64,000 nt of DNA from Phytophthora sp. 'mugwort' (GCA_033558025.1 JAUCEF010000003.1:1266001-1330000), one strand, 5' to 3'; counted from the stretch's first letter, positions 1-11,007 are shown. The notes: a model not told the origin generated them from the letters alone. Translations and numbers: made by a program.

Positions 1-469
1 TTCCATCGAGAAGTGTAGGTGGCTAAAAACAGACCTGAATCATCGCGATCACTGGCGTAGTTAGAGTCCTTAAAACACCGTAATCCAGACATCAATACCA
101 TGAACGACGTTCATGTAGTAAACACCGTAATCCAGACATCATTGCCTTGAACTACGTCCTCGTGGGGTTCGACATCTCGTGTTTCCAGCAGATAACGCAA
201 CGCCCGCTGTGCCTCACAGAAGCGCGTTTCTGTGAAGCACGACAGGAACTTCCCGAGATGGCGAACATCATGTGCGATATCTGATCACGTACCAGACACC
301 AGATAGTGCAATGATCCCACTAATTATCGGTATGGTATGACAGCGAGGTTTGGTTAGCGGATTTAATTTTGCTCTGAATGCACCCGTATCTTGAGGTGTT
401 CAGCAACCGTAGAAGTTATGTAGACCAAACTTCATCATAGGCTTGTCTGTATGGGATCTTTGACTATAA
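1..469. other. no gene recognised
   Basis: I see no coding region, RNA gene or clear repeat here. A short phrase (caccgtaatccagacatcaa, near 77-96 and again near 123-142) is present twice about 46 bp apart, which is a small local direct duplication. Confidence 0.4.
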
Positions 470-1215
470 ATCAATTGAGTGCTCACTGCATCCAACGTGA
501 TCGAGGTCCCAACCAGTTATTTCACTACTCTCATGATGGTCGCCCACATAGATGGTCAATGACATGGCTACCTGCGTCACTGATTTGTACTTCGCGTAGA
601 GACCGGAGTCACGATCACGTCTTGTTTCATACCAGGCTCCCAAAGGAGATGTGCAACGTCTTGCACCACGGTGTCGGAACTTACTTTAACCCGTACACAG
701 GCTGGATGACCTGGCAGACCGTCTTACCCTTCAGTGTAGTCGAAAGGGATCTCCATGAGATTAGTTCCTCCAGCAGTCCGTTAAGACACGATGGCTTGAC
801 GCCATATTTCCCGGCATCCCATCCATGCGTCCGCGCACATGTGTCGCTGCTCTCGCCACCTTGGAACGGATGTAGGCGCGTACGTTTATAGGTGCCCGAC
901 GCCAAAGTGCTGCTTGAATCCGTGTTCGACAAGCCTGGCTTTAAAAAGCGTCACACTGCCTTGTGCATCGCGCGTGACCGTGTACACCTGCTTGCTAGTA
1001 ATGACCGTCCAACGCTTGGTTCTTTTTCGTGCAATTAGCTTCCATGTTCCATGTTGTTGCAACGACGTGAAATCCACTTGCATGGCAGCTTTCCCACTCG
1101 GGTCAGTTTTTATTCTTCTTCGCCTGCTTCTACGTATTTGAGTTAATGATGTCTTTCTTTGTTTCAAAAGAGAGGGCACCTCCCTCGCTCGGAGAGTGCG
1201 CCAATCACGGTGCAT
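470..1215 (-). pseudogene. Ty1/copia reverse transcriptase relic
   Basis: Reading the minus strand from 1215 downward, the translation has the order expected for the start of a copia reverse transcriptase. First comes a segment with QQHGTWKLI and FKARLVEHGFKQHFGVG (near 886-1050), the block that precedes the RT palm in Pseudoviridae polyproteins. After a frame change come LNGLLEE and then PVYGLK (near 681-780), the usual CxLxKxLYGLK block. Further down, YVGDHH (around 540) sits where the YVDD catalytic box should be and is altered. Frames change several times and there is no intact ORF, so this is a decayed piece of an element. No LTR is seen on either side. The family call rests on motif order; the subfamily is not resolvable by eye. 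Confidence 0.7.
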
Positions 1216-1882
1216 TACAGGAGCAGATATCAGCTTTGGAGGCTTTTACATGTCATCATTGCTATCCTCGCTTGATAGTGTCCCAGTTGACGCTTTGACT
1301 TTCCCGTCTTATAGAGCACGATTCGGACAGCTTGACTTGCATGTCTGGACGGCTTCGTAAACAGCTGGGCAACTACGTATTGCTCTTCCACTTAATCATT
1401 ACTGGCTTCTATCTCGGCTGAATACCAAATAGTATAGGCTTTGACAAGGCGGACGAATTCCGGCTTCCAGGGAATAGATGGTCTTCGAGTGACGTCGCGA
1501 TCGGCACCGCAGGAAACTTCCGCAGGTAAAACTGAATCAGTCATTCCGAAGTCGTTGGTGTACATAAATTTGGGAAGCAGGAAACTAGTAAAAAAATAAG
1601 TTCGTGGCACAACATGATTCGATATCATTCCACTTTTCTGGATAATTCAACCGGTTTTCAGGTCCAACCGCTTGTATCATTTCGTTTCTGCAGAGTCCCC
1701 CAGCAGCAATGTCATCTTGGTGCGCGGGTCGAGATCCTCGCGTGTATTTGCCCTCTCGGTAGATTTATGGGCATGCACCAAACCCCATGTTACAGCAGAG
1801 AAGCGTGGCAGGACACAGGTACGTGACCCGGCAATAATAGTGTTTGTAGGCAGTTACGTGGCACAGAGCACCCCTTGCATTA
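1216..1882. other. no gene recognised
   Basis: Short open frames exist on both strands but none has a motif I recognise. The segment lies upstream (on the minus strand) of the copia relic and may be decayed integrase sequence of the same element; that is a guess from position only. Confidence 0.3.
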
Positions 1883-1903
1883 CCCCCCCCCCCCCCCCCC
1901 CCC
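1883..1903. repeat. C21 homopolymer followed by GGGG
   Basis: An uninterrupted run of 21 C followed by four G lies just upstream of the IS630-like transposase relic. Such runs recur in the window (2554-2564, 37286-37313, 38385-38411, 39483-39510, 40903-40927) and are prone to length error in sequencing and to slippage in vivo. Confidence 0.9.
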
Positions 1904-1989
1904 GGGGAACGAGGCGTTGCTCCCGGGATGTGGCGCTGATACACCTATCCGTATCAACCTCACTTCGTAACCAAGACTTTCGAAACCGG

Positions 1990-2413
1990 TATGCATTTAT
2001 TCGTCGGTACGCGTGCAATATGCTTGGGGATAGTGCATCATTCGTGTACCGTTTGCTCAGTGAAAGCGGCGAGATGGTCGCTGTTCCGGCGGCCTGTGAC
2101 CTCAGCGGGTTCATGGCTTGGAGAACGACACGCAGTACGTCTTCATGTCTCGAGTTCCATCGCGCTCATGTCAAGTGTGTTATGTCGCGCCTAAATCCAT
2201 GGCCTCTACCTCGGCGTGTTGTCGTATTGGACAACGCGTGCATACCCAGGTACCCCGAGTTCGAAGAAGCGGTCCGCGAGTTGGCCGCCGTATACATTTC
2301 CCTCCCTATTGCCCTCGTTCAATCCGATCGAAGTGATGCTTGGCCATCTTAAACATTGGTTGTTAGCGCGGCATGCAAACCTCGCATTCTCGTTATACCA
2401 GAGAAGGTGCTGA
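1990..2413 (+). pseudogene. IS630/Tc1-type DDE transposase relic (DDE_3-like)
   Basis: The plus-strand translation has the C-terminal half of an IS630-Tc1 superfamily transposase. RVVVLDNACI (about 2215-2245) carries the second catalytic Asp. It is followed by YPEFEEAVREL and, after a +1 frame change near 2300, by SFNPIEVMLGHLKHWL (about 2315-2365), where the Glu of the NPIE motif is the third catalytic residue. The first catalytic Asp region is not clear upstream. The frame change and lack of a plausible start make it a relic. Families with this C-terminal block are common in oomycete genomes. No terminal inverted repeats were identified. Confidence 0.75.
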
Positions 2414-2424
2414 AGATCGACATA

Positions 2425-3869
2425 CCGGCCGGCGTGCGTAAAGAGAGAGACCAACCTGTTATGTCGCTGTAGATACGGCACCGCGGAGCTACGAAACGAT
2501 ACATTTATAGCAAACTTATACCGTTAACCACAGGGGGCATGAGTGGAGAGTGCGGGGGGGGGGGCAGGTGGTAAAATCCTATCGTTCTACCCGACCAAAT
2601 GGTCGATATCCCGATTACATCGGTGGTTGGCAGTTTGCAAATTGCTGTCATCAAGATAATAAATGTAACCCAAGACGCCCCGAAGCTCCTGGACGTTGAG
2701 GGTCAGATGCACCTTCGTTGATCACAAACGGACAGTCACTGCGCGGAACGTGCTCTTATCTCAATCTTCTGCCCTATTCGGAGCCTCCTACTACTGAAGA
2801 TGAGCCTGCCACCACTATACCCAGCCAGTCACTGCTCCAATCGACGTGCTGGTTCCAAAAAGCATCAGATAAGCTAGCCGAAGAAGCTTCCAGCGAGGAA
2901 GTGCCTCAACTTAGCCAAAACTGAATGATACTCCCGATGTGGCTGCTGCGGTGTCATAAAGAAAAACGCGGGTAACGGCGGGTACTAGTCGAGTGCCCAC
3001 CGGTACGAGTGGGGTAAGTTATGTTCCGAAGATGCCGAAGAACTGTCCGTAGACACCGAGGACGATAGTGAAGTGCCAGCATGTGCTGAAAAGATTGCTG
3101 CAGGCCCAGTTCCTACAAGATCCCGGCCAAACGGAACTTAACCAGTTTATCGAGCGAGGGTTCTGATTCATCGCTCCCTGCGTCATTCGCTCTCGTCAAA
3201 AGACCCACGAGTTGAAAGCCGTCCTATACATAGGAAGCAGCAACAGTTGCCGGTGAACAAGAGGCGTATCTTGAGCGGAAAATAAAGTCGAATTGGTTCA
3301 AGTAGCACTCGCGCCAGTGCCAAACTGAGAAATCTCGGAACACTTCTTGACGAAGACTACAGCTACAACGATGTCCAGAATGCAATGAACACACTATTAG
3401 AACGATCACTACCGCAACCAAAGCAGGCTATTTCTGGGATATTCATTACGGAAGAGTATGAGACCGATTTTCTCGACATATTTCCGTGCAGGTGTGCGGT
3501 AAAAGCTCCGACTGCTATTACGCAGTTCCGTAGCAGCCTCGTTGACGACTGTGGCGGTGACAATGCATGCGTACAGGTTCCTCGGTTTGGAATTTACTAA
3601 CGCAAGGACATCAACGCCATGGCCGGTTGGCACGACGCGACGGAGAGGTTGCGAACGATGACGAAGCTGGGTAATCACGTCCATCATGCCCATCTCGGAA
3701 CCGGCTGAGATGTCGGATGGCATAAGCGGCTAATATCGATGAACGGGAACAAGCAATCAAGGAATACTGCTACGGGGTTGGACGCTGTATTCTGTCCTGT
3801 CTACTCTGTTCGGCGTTTTGCCCAATTACTCGCGGCTTAGGATGTGCGGAAGTAGGTGATGTTTGCATT
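2425..3869. other. no recognised gene; G11 run at 2554-2564
   Basis: Several short open frames occur on the plus strand (2718-2924, 3385-3600) but they have no motif I can name, and base composition does not single out a strand. The G11 run at 2554-2564 is the only simple repeat. The stretch precedes a C48-like peptidase fragment on the same strand and could be decayed upstream sequence of the same element. Confidence 0.3.
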
Positions 3870-4282
3870 AATTTTGAACTGGCCCTGCTTGAACACGAGG
3901 AACAGAATATCAGAATAGTTGACCTCATCTCTTATCGGTTTACAGATAGGAATGAGAAACTGCATCATGTTTCCACACGTGAAACTTTTTACACCGCGAA
4001 CGACTTCGTGCTGCTGGCGTTGTATGTGGATTCACGATATGGAGTCGTGTTCGATTTTTGGAGTGAGAGTGGATCGATCACGGTGCTTGACCACTTGAAG
4101 CAGCTAAATCTAAGTACTACAGCATGTGTGATACGCTCCTTTAAAATCTGTTTGGTGGTGTGTTCGGCCTTGACGTGCAAGAGGGAAGCGAAGTCGCTGC
4201 AATCTGTCGTAGAAATCTGCGATGGATATGTTCATGGTTTCGAGTGCTTCATTCGTGAAATAGGCATTCCCCGCAAGTAGCG
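3870..4282 (+). pseudogene. C48/Ulp1-like peptidase fragment, copy A
   Basis: The plus strand encodes a continuous stretch containing LALLEHEEQN, DRNEKLHHVSTRETFYTAND, then YGVVFDFWSES and ITVLDHLKQLN. The same sequence family occurs on the opposite strand at 14500-15050 (copy B). The copy B frame reads NNNHWYGVVLDFWSE at the corresponding place, which resembles the His-Trp catalytic block and the following Asp of Ulp1/SENP (C48) cysteine peptidases; here the His is lost (DSRYGVV). The reading frame closes at 4280 without a clear Gln/Cys block. Conservation between copies at the protein level identifies the coding strand. The C48 assignment is inference from this short block, so it is tentative. 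Such domains travel with Mutator-like elements, and a clearer one is at 26.7-27.5 kb. Confidence 0.4.
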
Positions 4283-4899
4283 CCATCGAAGATATCGGCG
4301 GACAGCACGTACTGAAATGTATCCCGTAGCCTGACTTATCAATGAAGCCACGCATTTGCCATTTGCCTAGTATGGACTCGCTAAGAAATAGCTTGCCTTT
4401 GCAGACTTTGCATTTGTACGGCTTTACATTATTTTGAAGATGTCATAGACATTTTTCCATTTTTGATATAATACACGAGCAAATAGGGTCCGTCAACATA
4501 CCATGAATCCTCTGCATCGCCGAAATACAAGCGGTGCACCGCGCCAACAAGTCCCAATGCTACCTGGGCCCTTCTTCTAAAAAAAAACGATGCCTGCTCT
4601 TTTAAAGGAGGATGTTCCTGCGGGACAAATACAGGTTCCCAGGTTTTCTTCATTAAAGAGCAAATGAAACATTGCCATGATCTGACAATCACGCATCTAG
4701 CACCCATCAAAAGACAAACCCTAGTGGCCATAATCCTCTTTCCTACAACATTTTGTCAGCAGGACGCGTGGACAGTGTGTAGGCTTCGGAATACAGATTC
4801 AGCACAATAACTTGTACAGCTGGATCAGTTTAGTTCCTAAAGGATATTAATTATATTTGGAATATTTGATATTGCGGTTGCTTCTTTCAAATCAGCACT
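4283..4899. other. unassigned sequence downstream of copy A
   Basis: A minus-strand open stretch (4429-4731) and an adjacent one with PYKCKVCKGKLF (near 4395-4430) are present, but I recognise no family. Part of the segment up to about 4400 is homologous to 14490-14560, so the repeat unit shared with copy B extends past the peptidase-like block. Confidence 0.3.
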
Positions 4900-6170
4900 T
4901 CAACAATAGTAAAGTGCTTCCTGCGTTCTGGCGGCTTTGGTTGATCGCGCCTCTGGGAAGATGATACCCGTCTTGCGAAAGCACTTAGCTATTTTGATAT
5001 TCTTCATCTTGACCCACACGTCGACGGTCCATCGCATCGCCTGCAGCTGTTCCACGGCCACGTAGTAGATTGTCTTGCCGTCAGGCTTCGTTTCCCTTTG
5101 CGTCGGATCTGCTCGATTCGATGCTAGCTCCATATGTTGTCGCACCCAACGCGCCGTAGCCGGCTTTGAGGGCGACTATAATCCCAGCGTCCATAGGCTG
5201 CAAATGAGAGGTCGGGATTTGGCGGGAGTTTTTAAACCGTGATGTTTGTGAGGTCGCTGGTCCAATGTCATCGAGCGCATGGGACGAAGCGCCGTCTACC
5301 AGAAGCATGATATCGCTCCCAGCTTTCTTTATCTAACCGTAAAAAAAAACGCACCGACTCACTCGTTGTGTAGTGACATCGTCATCAGGCTTTGCGATTG
5401 TTTCAGTAGTAGTACCCAAGCTTCACCGGTCTTGTGCTCGAAGAAGAGTGAGTGGTACGCTCGTCCTATGAAAAATACCTCGCGCTTCTCCGATCCGTTC
5501 GCGTTCGCCGCAAGGGCAAGCGTGATGCGGGATTTATCTTTCGTCAAGCCTTTCGCCTTGGATTTACAGATTCCTCTCGTCTTTGCTAACCGATAGAAGA
5601 GTCCTGACTCCTCCATGTTCCAGATATCACGCAAGGCGTAATGCCGTGTGATGTCTTGCATTGCCAGCCGGCCTTCTTCAACGGCGGCTGGGTCCACAGA
5701 GCTAGCCTCGCCGTGCATCTCGCAGAAGCGAAGTCATGTGCTTGATAAAGCGCGAGAGCCATCCGTCGGATAGCTTGAGTAACGGGGGGTTCGCTAGCGA
5801 TGCGTAGATCTGCCTCGCCTTCCACGTGATCAACCGTCGCGAAAAATAAAAACGCGTGTTGGACCAAGCACGCGTCGAAGTACGGTCCAAGTCGATCCTC
5901 CAGCTCCTGGCGGCGAAGCAACTACTTCCGGCCCTTTGCTGTGGCGGCCGTGCTGCGCTTCGACTTGGTGGCTGCAGCGCTGCGGAGAATGTTCCGAAAG
6001 ATGGCTCTTGCCGGCGGTTGCGACAGCTTGAACGCTGCCTTGGCCGAATTGACCAGCTCTGCAAGAAATGGAGCAGGTTGCCTGCGTCGATGCTCGCCAA
6101 TGACCAACCATTTTTGCTCGAGCGAGAGCCACTTTCTCGTGGTCGGCTGCGTCTTGTAGTCATGGCGTTT
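4900..6170 (-). pseudogene. pogo/Tigger-like (CENP-B type) transposase relic
   Basis: On the minus strand the blocks occur in the order of a pogo-family transposase. EQKWLVIGEHRRRQ (near 6110) starts a helix-turn-helix region, followed by ELEDRLGPYFDACL (near 5900) from the CENP-B-type DNA-binding region. Next is WNMEESGLFYRLA with TKDKSRITLALAANANGSEK (5480-5620), the start of the DDE_1 domain. Then come LLVDGASSH (near 5300, second catalytic Asp) and TSHLQPMDAGII (near 5190), and finally IAKCFRKTGII (near 4970). An in-frame TAG lies between the HTH region and ELEDRL, and at least two frame changes separate the later blocks, so the gene is dead. No TIRs were identified. It is a single-copy relic in this window. 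Confidence 0.85.
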
Positions 6171-6492
6171 TCTCTTCCGGGGATCCGTTTGGGTTGGGGT
6201 GCCTTTTGGGCGGGACTTTGAATTTTAAACCTGGAGTAGAGCCTGGCTAAGTGGATATAATACCGATATTGCTTATGGACTGGTGGATTGGACAAGTTAG
6301 TGGGAGGAATCTATAGCGAGTTACCTGAAAATCGAATAAAAAACTGCCACCGGCTCTCCGTCCCTTCAACGTTCAATATACCCGACTACTCATCAGAATA
6401 TCTACGTATGATGACATTTTTTAAATCTATTCATATTTAATCCCCACTTTTATTCTGGTGCAATATTACACAATTCAGCGGCTTATGGTCCA
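6171..6492. other. no gene recognised
   Basis: AT-leaning sequence upstream of the pogo relic on its 5' side. I see no motif or repeat other than the palindrome that starts at 6493. Confidence 0.4.
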
Positions 6493-6533
6493 TCTATTTT
6501 TAGGTCCCATAAGTTATGGGACCTAAAAATAGA
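6493..6533. repeat. perfect 20-bp palindrome with 1-nt centre
   Basis: The arms 6493-6512 and 6514-6533 are exact reverse complements (left arm tctatttttaggtcccataa) around a single G at 6513. It looks like two transposon termini joined head to head, or a very short foldback element. No second copy of the arm was found in the window. Confidence 0.9.
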
Positions 6534-7379
6534 CATAGCGCACTGGGTAGCACAACGGCCCGGTAATGTTCTCAGTGCCTTTGTCCGCTTTGCGAGAAAA
6601 GTCGATAACTATCCTAAAATTCAACGCTAGCGTCGCTCCGTCCGTCTATCACGCCATAACGTGATTCTGGCCGCAATCTCATTGGCTGCCGAGCGCAGCC
6701 TTGGCGGGCCGCCGTCGGCTAAAATAACTTGGTTGCCGAGCGTAGTGAAGGCGGCCCTCATTCACTAGAACAATCTTCCGTCGAAAACGGTCATTGGTGG
6801 AAATATAATTAAACTATTGGTTGAAAATTAAAGTATATATGTTTATGTGGGCCTGCCCGCTTCCGCTACTCTCCGAGGGGCTTTCAATATACTGGGACCA
6901 AAATTAAACCCACCCCGTGTAGGCGGCGGCGCGCAGCTAGTACTAAGCAAAGTTAGGCTGTTCACTTCTTAAACGGCGCAAAAATCGCCTCAACATTTTT
7001 TTTTGTTATGCACACCTAGACGTACTTAAGTGGCTAAAAGGGGTGCAAAATTCGTCCTCTTAGATGCGTGCGCCGCCAAAGGGTCGTACGTACAAAACAG
7101 AATTTCATTCCTGTAACGATTTTAAAAGGTATTCTAGCAATTTTGGGAAAATCTCTTGTCGTTCGCACCAGCAAAGAGAAGGCATTGACAGGCCAAAACT
7201 GCGCTAGGGTATTTATCCAAACACCATCCTTAAATTTGCCAAACGGACACACAAATCCACGGTACCGTATAGGTGATACAAGCGCGTGTTTGCTAGACTG
7301 CTACTTCTCTATGAGCTGGTAACGCCGATACAGAAGCATATTCACTTCCTCAGTAGCAGCCAAGCCATGTAAGCAATCA
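6534..7379. other. no recognised gene; imperfect 30-bp direct repeat
   Basis: Two imperfect copies of a roughly 30-bp GC-rich segment (starting ttggctgccgagcg near 6682 and ttggttgccgagcg near 6733) are separated by about 50 bp. A minus-strand open stretch at 7034-7252 follows the Crinkler relic in the same direction and could be part of its C-terminal effector region, but it has no motif I can name. Confidence 0.35.
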
Positions 7380-7640
7380 AAATGCGTACAAGGGGGTGTC
7401 AATTACAAAGGCTTCACTTGCTTCATACTTTGTCAGCACGTGAATGGCTTCTTCGTCGAAATACCGCCAACCAAATCCTCTACTCTTTTCCACTGGATCA
7501 ATTCGTCCTTCAGCATTTCCTTCACTTGGTCAGCGATCACTTCGTATAGCATACACACAAACATTCGAAGCCAGCCACGTGCCGTCCATCTTCGCCAGAA
7601 AGAACTGCAACTTGTCAGCTTCAGGTGATCGGCTTCTCCG
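7380..7640 (-). pseudogene. Crinkler (CRN) effector gene relic, LFLAK domain
   Basis: The minus strand at 7570-7620 reads ADKLQFFLAKMDGTWLASN, which matches the LQLFLAK core that defines the N-terminal translocation domain of oomycete CRN (Crinkler) proteins. Two frame changes later come DQVKEMLKDELI (near 7520) and GFGWRYFDEEAIHVL (near 7450), in the order and spacing in which CRN N-terminal domains continue to an IHVLV-type block. No start codon with the usual N-terminal 40-50 residues can be read upstream, and there are at least two frameshifts, so it is a pseudogene. In intact CRNs this domain takes the protein into the host cell. The C-terminal effector domain is not identifiable here. 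Confidence 0.65.
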
Positions 7641-8062
7641 CTTGATTTTTTGTTACGTAGTCAACGGGACACTTTCACATACGAATGGACTTCGCTACAA
7701 CAACACTTCCTTCCGAGTACATACGTTACAATTTATAAAATAATTACGAATTCACAGTGGAGAGAGCGTCAAACGCAAAATTTGCCTTGAGCTTGTTTGA
7801 CGTTCTGTATAGTGCGAATTCAAGGACCCATGCTGATGCGTTCGGTACCGTTTCTTTCGCTATCAAGGAAATGGTTTCTGCTGGGGCTTTTAAGTCGTCT
7901 GTGATGAAAGCTTTTGAACGACTGAGAGCGACAGAACGAAAACAAAACTAATTCTAAATATGTTACGAATTGATATTAAGAAGATTCAACCGTATGTTTT
8001 ATTACTCATGGTGCCAACACCTCTTCTGGAAGCGATTTTGTAATGGAGTGATGTGATGGCGT
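7641..8062. other. no gene recognised
   Basis: A plus-strand open stretch at 7757-7951 has no recognisable motif. The interval separates the CRN relic from the 3' end of the pterin synthase gene. Confidence 0.35.
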
Positions 8063-9136
8063 TTATACTAGATTCATCTGATACATCGTAGAGTCTCTAG
8101 GATAAATAATGCGTTCGTACGAGACAAACTGCTGGTCAGCCTCCGAGATGCTTACCTCCAACTTCCGTACTCTGCGCTCCTGCAAAAATGAAACCACTCG
8201 AATATGTTAGCGGCAAGCTCACTTATATTAACTTCAATTATTGCTTACCAGCAGTGCATCGAGCGTAAATGTGTGCACCAGCTGGTTGCTCTGAATAAGG
8301 CACATTCAGAATAATGTGAAAATACTTGAGCAATATGTCAAGTAGCTGGCTCCATGCAAAAAAAGGCGAGGCACGTACAATGTAGATGGCGAGCTCCTCT
8401 GCCGACGAGTGTATAATTGGTAGCAGCGAGCAGTCCGACTTAGGGAACCTGATATGAAGAGATTAAGTTAGCAGAGTTAGACATTCTCAAAACCATTACC
8501 CTGTTAACAAGTTGAACGCCTCATTCCTGAATGTCGCCGTATCTTCAGTGATAATGTGAATATTTTCACCATCCAACGAAATCTGCACCACGTCAAAATT
8601 GAGTGTAAGCCATAGTCTTACATCAATTCTAACACCGAGGAGCATTCATGTACCTTGAGGGCATCACTGTTCATGGGAACAAGAAAAGATTCGTTCAAGT
8701 CCTTGCAGATCTCTCGCGAAATCCTCTTGATCTCTCCGAAGTCTACAACGTAGCCATCCGATGCAACTTGCCCTGTAATAGTGACGGCCAATCGGTAGTT
8801 GTGTCCGTGCAATTTCTCCCGAAATCCCTGCAATAATGCAGCCAAAGTGTTAAATGCGGCACAAGCACGGTGATTTTTTTATCATCTACGCAAACATATT
8901 ACCTTGTATGCAATGAAATGAGCGGCATTGAACTTCATGTAATCGTTCGACACGTGTACCGTAACCAATCGATTGTAGCTGTTGGTACAGCTGGAGTTCA
9001 CAGCAATGGCATCAGTAGACGGGACGTATCCAACAGCGCCGTGGGTTTGTTCGGGAGATAATGAAGCTGTCCGTAACGGTTGAATCTGCGCTTTTACGTC
9101 ATCCGATGAATTGGCACAAAGTTGTATGCAGTTCAT
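8063..9136 (-). CDS. 6-pyruvoyl-tetrahydropterin synthase family protein (PTPS-III-like)
   Basis: Six exons, read on the minus strand: 8903..9136, 8654..8827, 8500..8582, 8379..8448, 8249..8290, 8063..8179. All five introns are GT-AG (75, 71, 51, 88 and 69 nt) and phases agree, giving 239 residues from the ATG at 9136. The fold markers of the PTPS/QueD family are clear: FNAAHF (zinc His73) and LHGHNY (zinc His85, His87), then VVDFGEIK, PIIHSSAEEL and LEVSISEAD. At the position of the catalytic Cys there is Glu82 (REKLHGHNY), as known for PTPS-III of apicomplexans and stramenopiles. PTPS-III makes 6-hydroxymethyl-dihydropterin for folate synthesis in place of dihydroneopterin aldolase. Unusually, the LDH motif (catalytic Asp-His) reads LNE. 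The N-terminal 60 residues are not family-like, so an upstream exon or a later start is possible. Family assignment is firm; the exact reaction is inference. Confidence 0.85.
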
Positions 9137-9725
9137 ATCGCGTGACTTGTTCTTGGAGCTCTTGGTGTAGAAATTTTGGCTCACAGCCACTTCCTCGAAT
9201 GGAGTCGCGCTATTGTTGCACTTTATGATATGATATCGCTCGATTGATCCCGAATTCTATTCGTCAGGGCGAGGCGTCTAATCTATATATCGCAATGAGG
9301 TTCAACCGAAGGTGACAGCGTCTAATCAAAACATCATAGTTTACTTCAGCACTGTTTGTAACGCACAGTTTTACTGACAATCCTCTCGAGTGTGATAGCT
9401 CTGGAGCCGCCACGTTTATCACATGGTGGAGCTATCACAAAGTGGTGTGTGCCAGAATATGGTACATTCAGGATCCAGAAGTCAACGCTAGATTTATACA
9501 ATCCTGTTGGATAAAAACAAGAATAAATCGCCCGTTTAGTAATAATCCTGATAATTATGAGTCTTGGATTCAGGCGTACATGGCGTACAAGAAGAATAAA
9601 TTGAGCGGCATGGCGACCATTATGAAACTCTGTCAGCGCTTTGCAAGAAGGTACTTGGAAAAAAGTACTATCATCTCAATTTTTTTCACTTCTAACCTGA
9701 GTCTTATTCCGTACAGTCATGGTTT
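9137..9725. other. 5' flank of the pterin synthase gene and unassigned sequence
   Basis: Contains the upstream region of the pterin synthase-like gene and, at 9391-9439, a short inverted repeat. The plus-strand open stretch from about 9442 has no recognised motif and runs directly into the gypsy 5' LTR at 9726. Confidence 0.35.
9391..9439. repeat. 11-bp perfect inverted repeat
   Basis: tgtgatagctc at 9391-9401 is matched by its reverse complement at 9429-9439, with partial pairing continuing inside (tggagccgccacg against catggtg). It is a 49-bp foldback with no second copy seen. Confidence 0.6.
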
Positions 9726-9968
9726 TGACAAGACGGTACAGGAACATTACATACTACTGTCTGCTCGTCATCAAGGACCTGCCGCCAGGAGAATTGTCCA
9801 CAATCCTGGCGCCAGCAGCATTGCGTCGCCTTCGTAGGAAAGCCCTGTGGGCTTGGGCGTGCGCTGGTAGAGCGCCGCTCTAACAAGAACAATCTCACTT
9901 CTCATTTTTTTTACCCCAAGGAAGAAGCAGCCAGCGTAAACGTCCCTCTGTGAGCCAAGGGCGTGTAC
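9726..9968 (+). repeat. gypsy 5' LTR
   Basis: Begins TGACAAGACGGTACAGG and ends near GGGCGTGTA, where the canonical CA end is mutated. It shares about 240 bp with 14104-14354, including tgtgggcttgggcgtgcgct. Confidence 0.8.
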
Positions 9969-10024
9969 CCCCCACCTCGAAAAATTTCAAATTGTGACGT
10001 TGGCAAATCCAACGACGCGGCACC

Positions 10025-10990
10025 ATGGAGGACAGCTCGGCGACAGCGAGCATGCCCATGGACTGGGGCCAGATCGCCTTCCAAGGCACGGTCAAAGACG
10101 CAACACTCAACGCAGCAGGAAGGCCAACGGCACCGCGCGGGTTTGTACGGATCAACTTGCCTCGGTTCCGCGGCGGCACTGCTCAAGACTGGCTGCCCAT
10201 GTTCGAGCGCCTCGCAACTCGCCAGGGTTTGGAAGGCAAGGGAGAAGAACCTCTATGTCGGCATAGTCCTCGAGGACGAGGCGTTGACGGCCTTTACCGA
10301 AGCGGCCGCAGCATCACCGATGCCAACGACGACGACCAGTACAAACTCGCGATGGAGAAGTTGGGTCTCACGTACGTGCCATTAACTACTGTGTGCGACT
10401 TGAGGAGAACCTCTACATGATCGTGAAGAAGCGGTAGGAGTCCGTTTCATCACTCCACCTCCGGATGATGAGCCTTGTCCGGATGATGAAGAACTTACCG
10501 AACAACGTCTTCGATGTTGAAGAGTCTTCGCAATACGGTACTTCAAGCGTGCCATGCCGACCGAGTGGAAGCGCGCCTACGAGGTGAGCGGCCTCGATCT
10601 CAACACTATGGCTGGAGCTGTGCAGTACTTCACCAGACTGGAAGCTTCTGAGTTCCGGCAGAAGAACGAGAAACGCCCCCGCCCCGCCAAGACCAATACC
10701 AACAAGGACTCCAAACCCAGTAACAGCTCCGGTGGCCGGAGTGGTCGCGGTGGTTGAGGCAAGGGCGGTAGCAACCGTGGTGGCGGCGCTAAGCAAGATC
10801 CAAGCATGAGCAGGCTGAGAAGTGGTGCAGCATCCATCGCACGAACTCGCACAACGATAGCGAGTGTTTTACTCAGCAGAAGAAGACGTCGGCCAATGGA
10901 GGCGACGGACGTCAAGGCCGAGCCCAGGCAAATGGTGCTGAGGCCACGCGAGTCGAAGAAGCAGACTCGACTACCCGTATAGCGACTATT
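10025..10990 (+). pseudogene. gypsy gag relic with zinc-knuckle-like motif
   Basis: The first ATG after the LTR (10025) opens a frame with VRINLPRFRGGTAQDWLPMF, a capsid-like start typical of oomycete gypsy Gag. The frame breaks near 10240 and resumes with MPTEWKRAYEVSG (10554 on) and a lysine/glycine-rich tail. Near 10820 another frame reads EKWCSIHRTNSHNDSECF, a C..H....H....C metal-binding motif in the place of the nucleocapsid knuckle. Several frameshifts and stops make this a relic. Confidence 0.7.
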
Positions 10991-11007
10991 CGAGCGGCGA
11001 GGGCAAG

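Noticed and set aside
5856..6221. 121-residue plus-strand frame
   Set aside because: Antisense to the pogo-like transposase relic, which has recognisable motifs on the minus strand.
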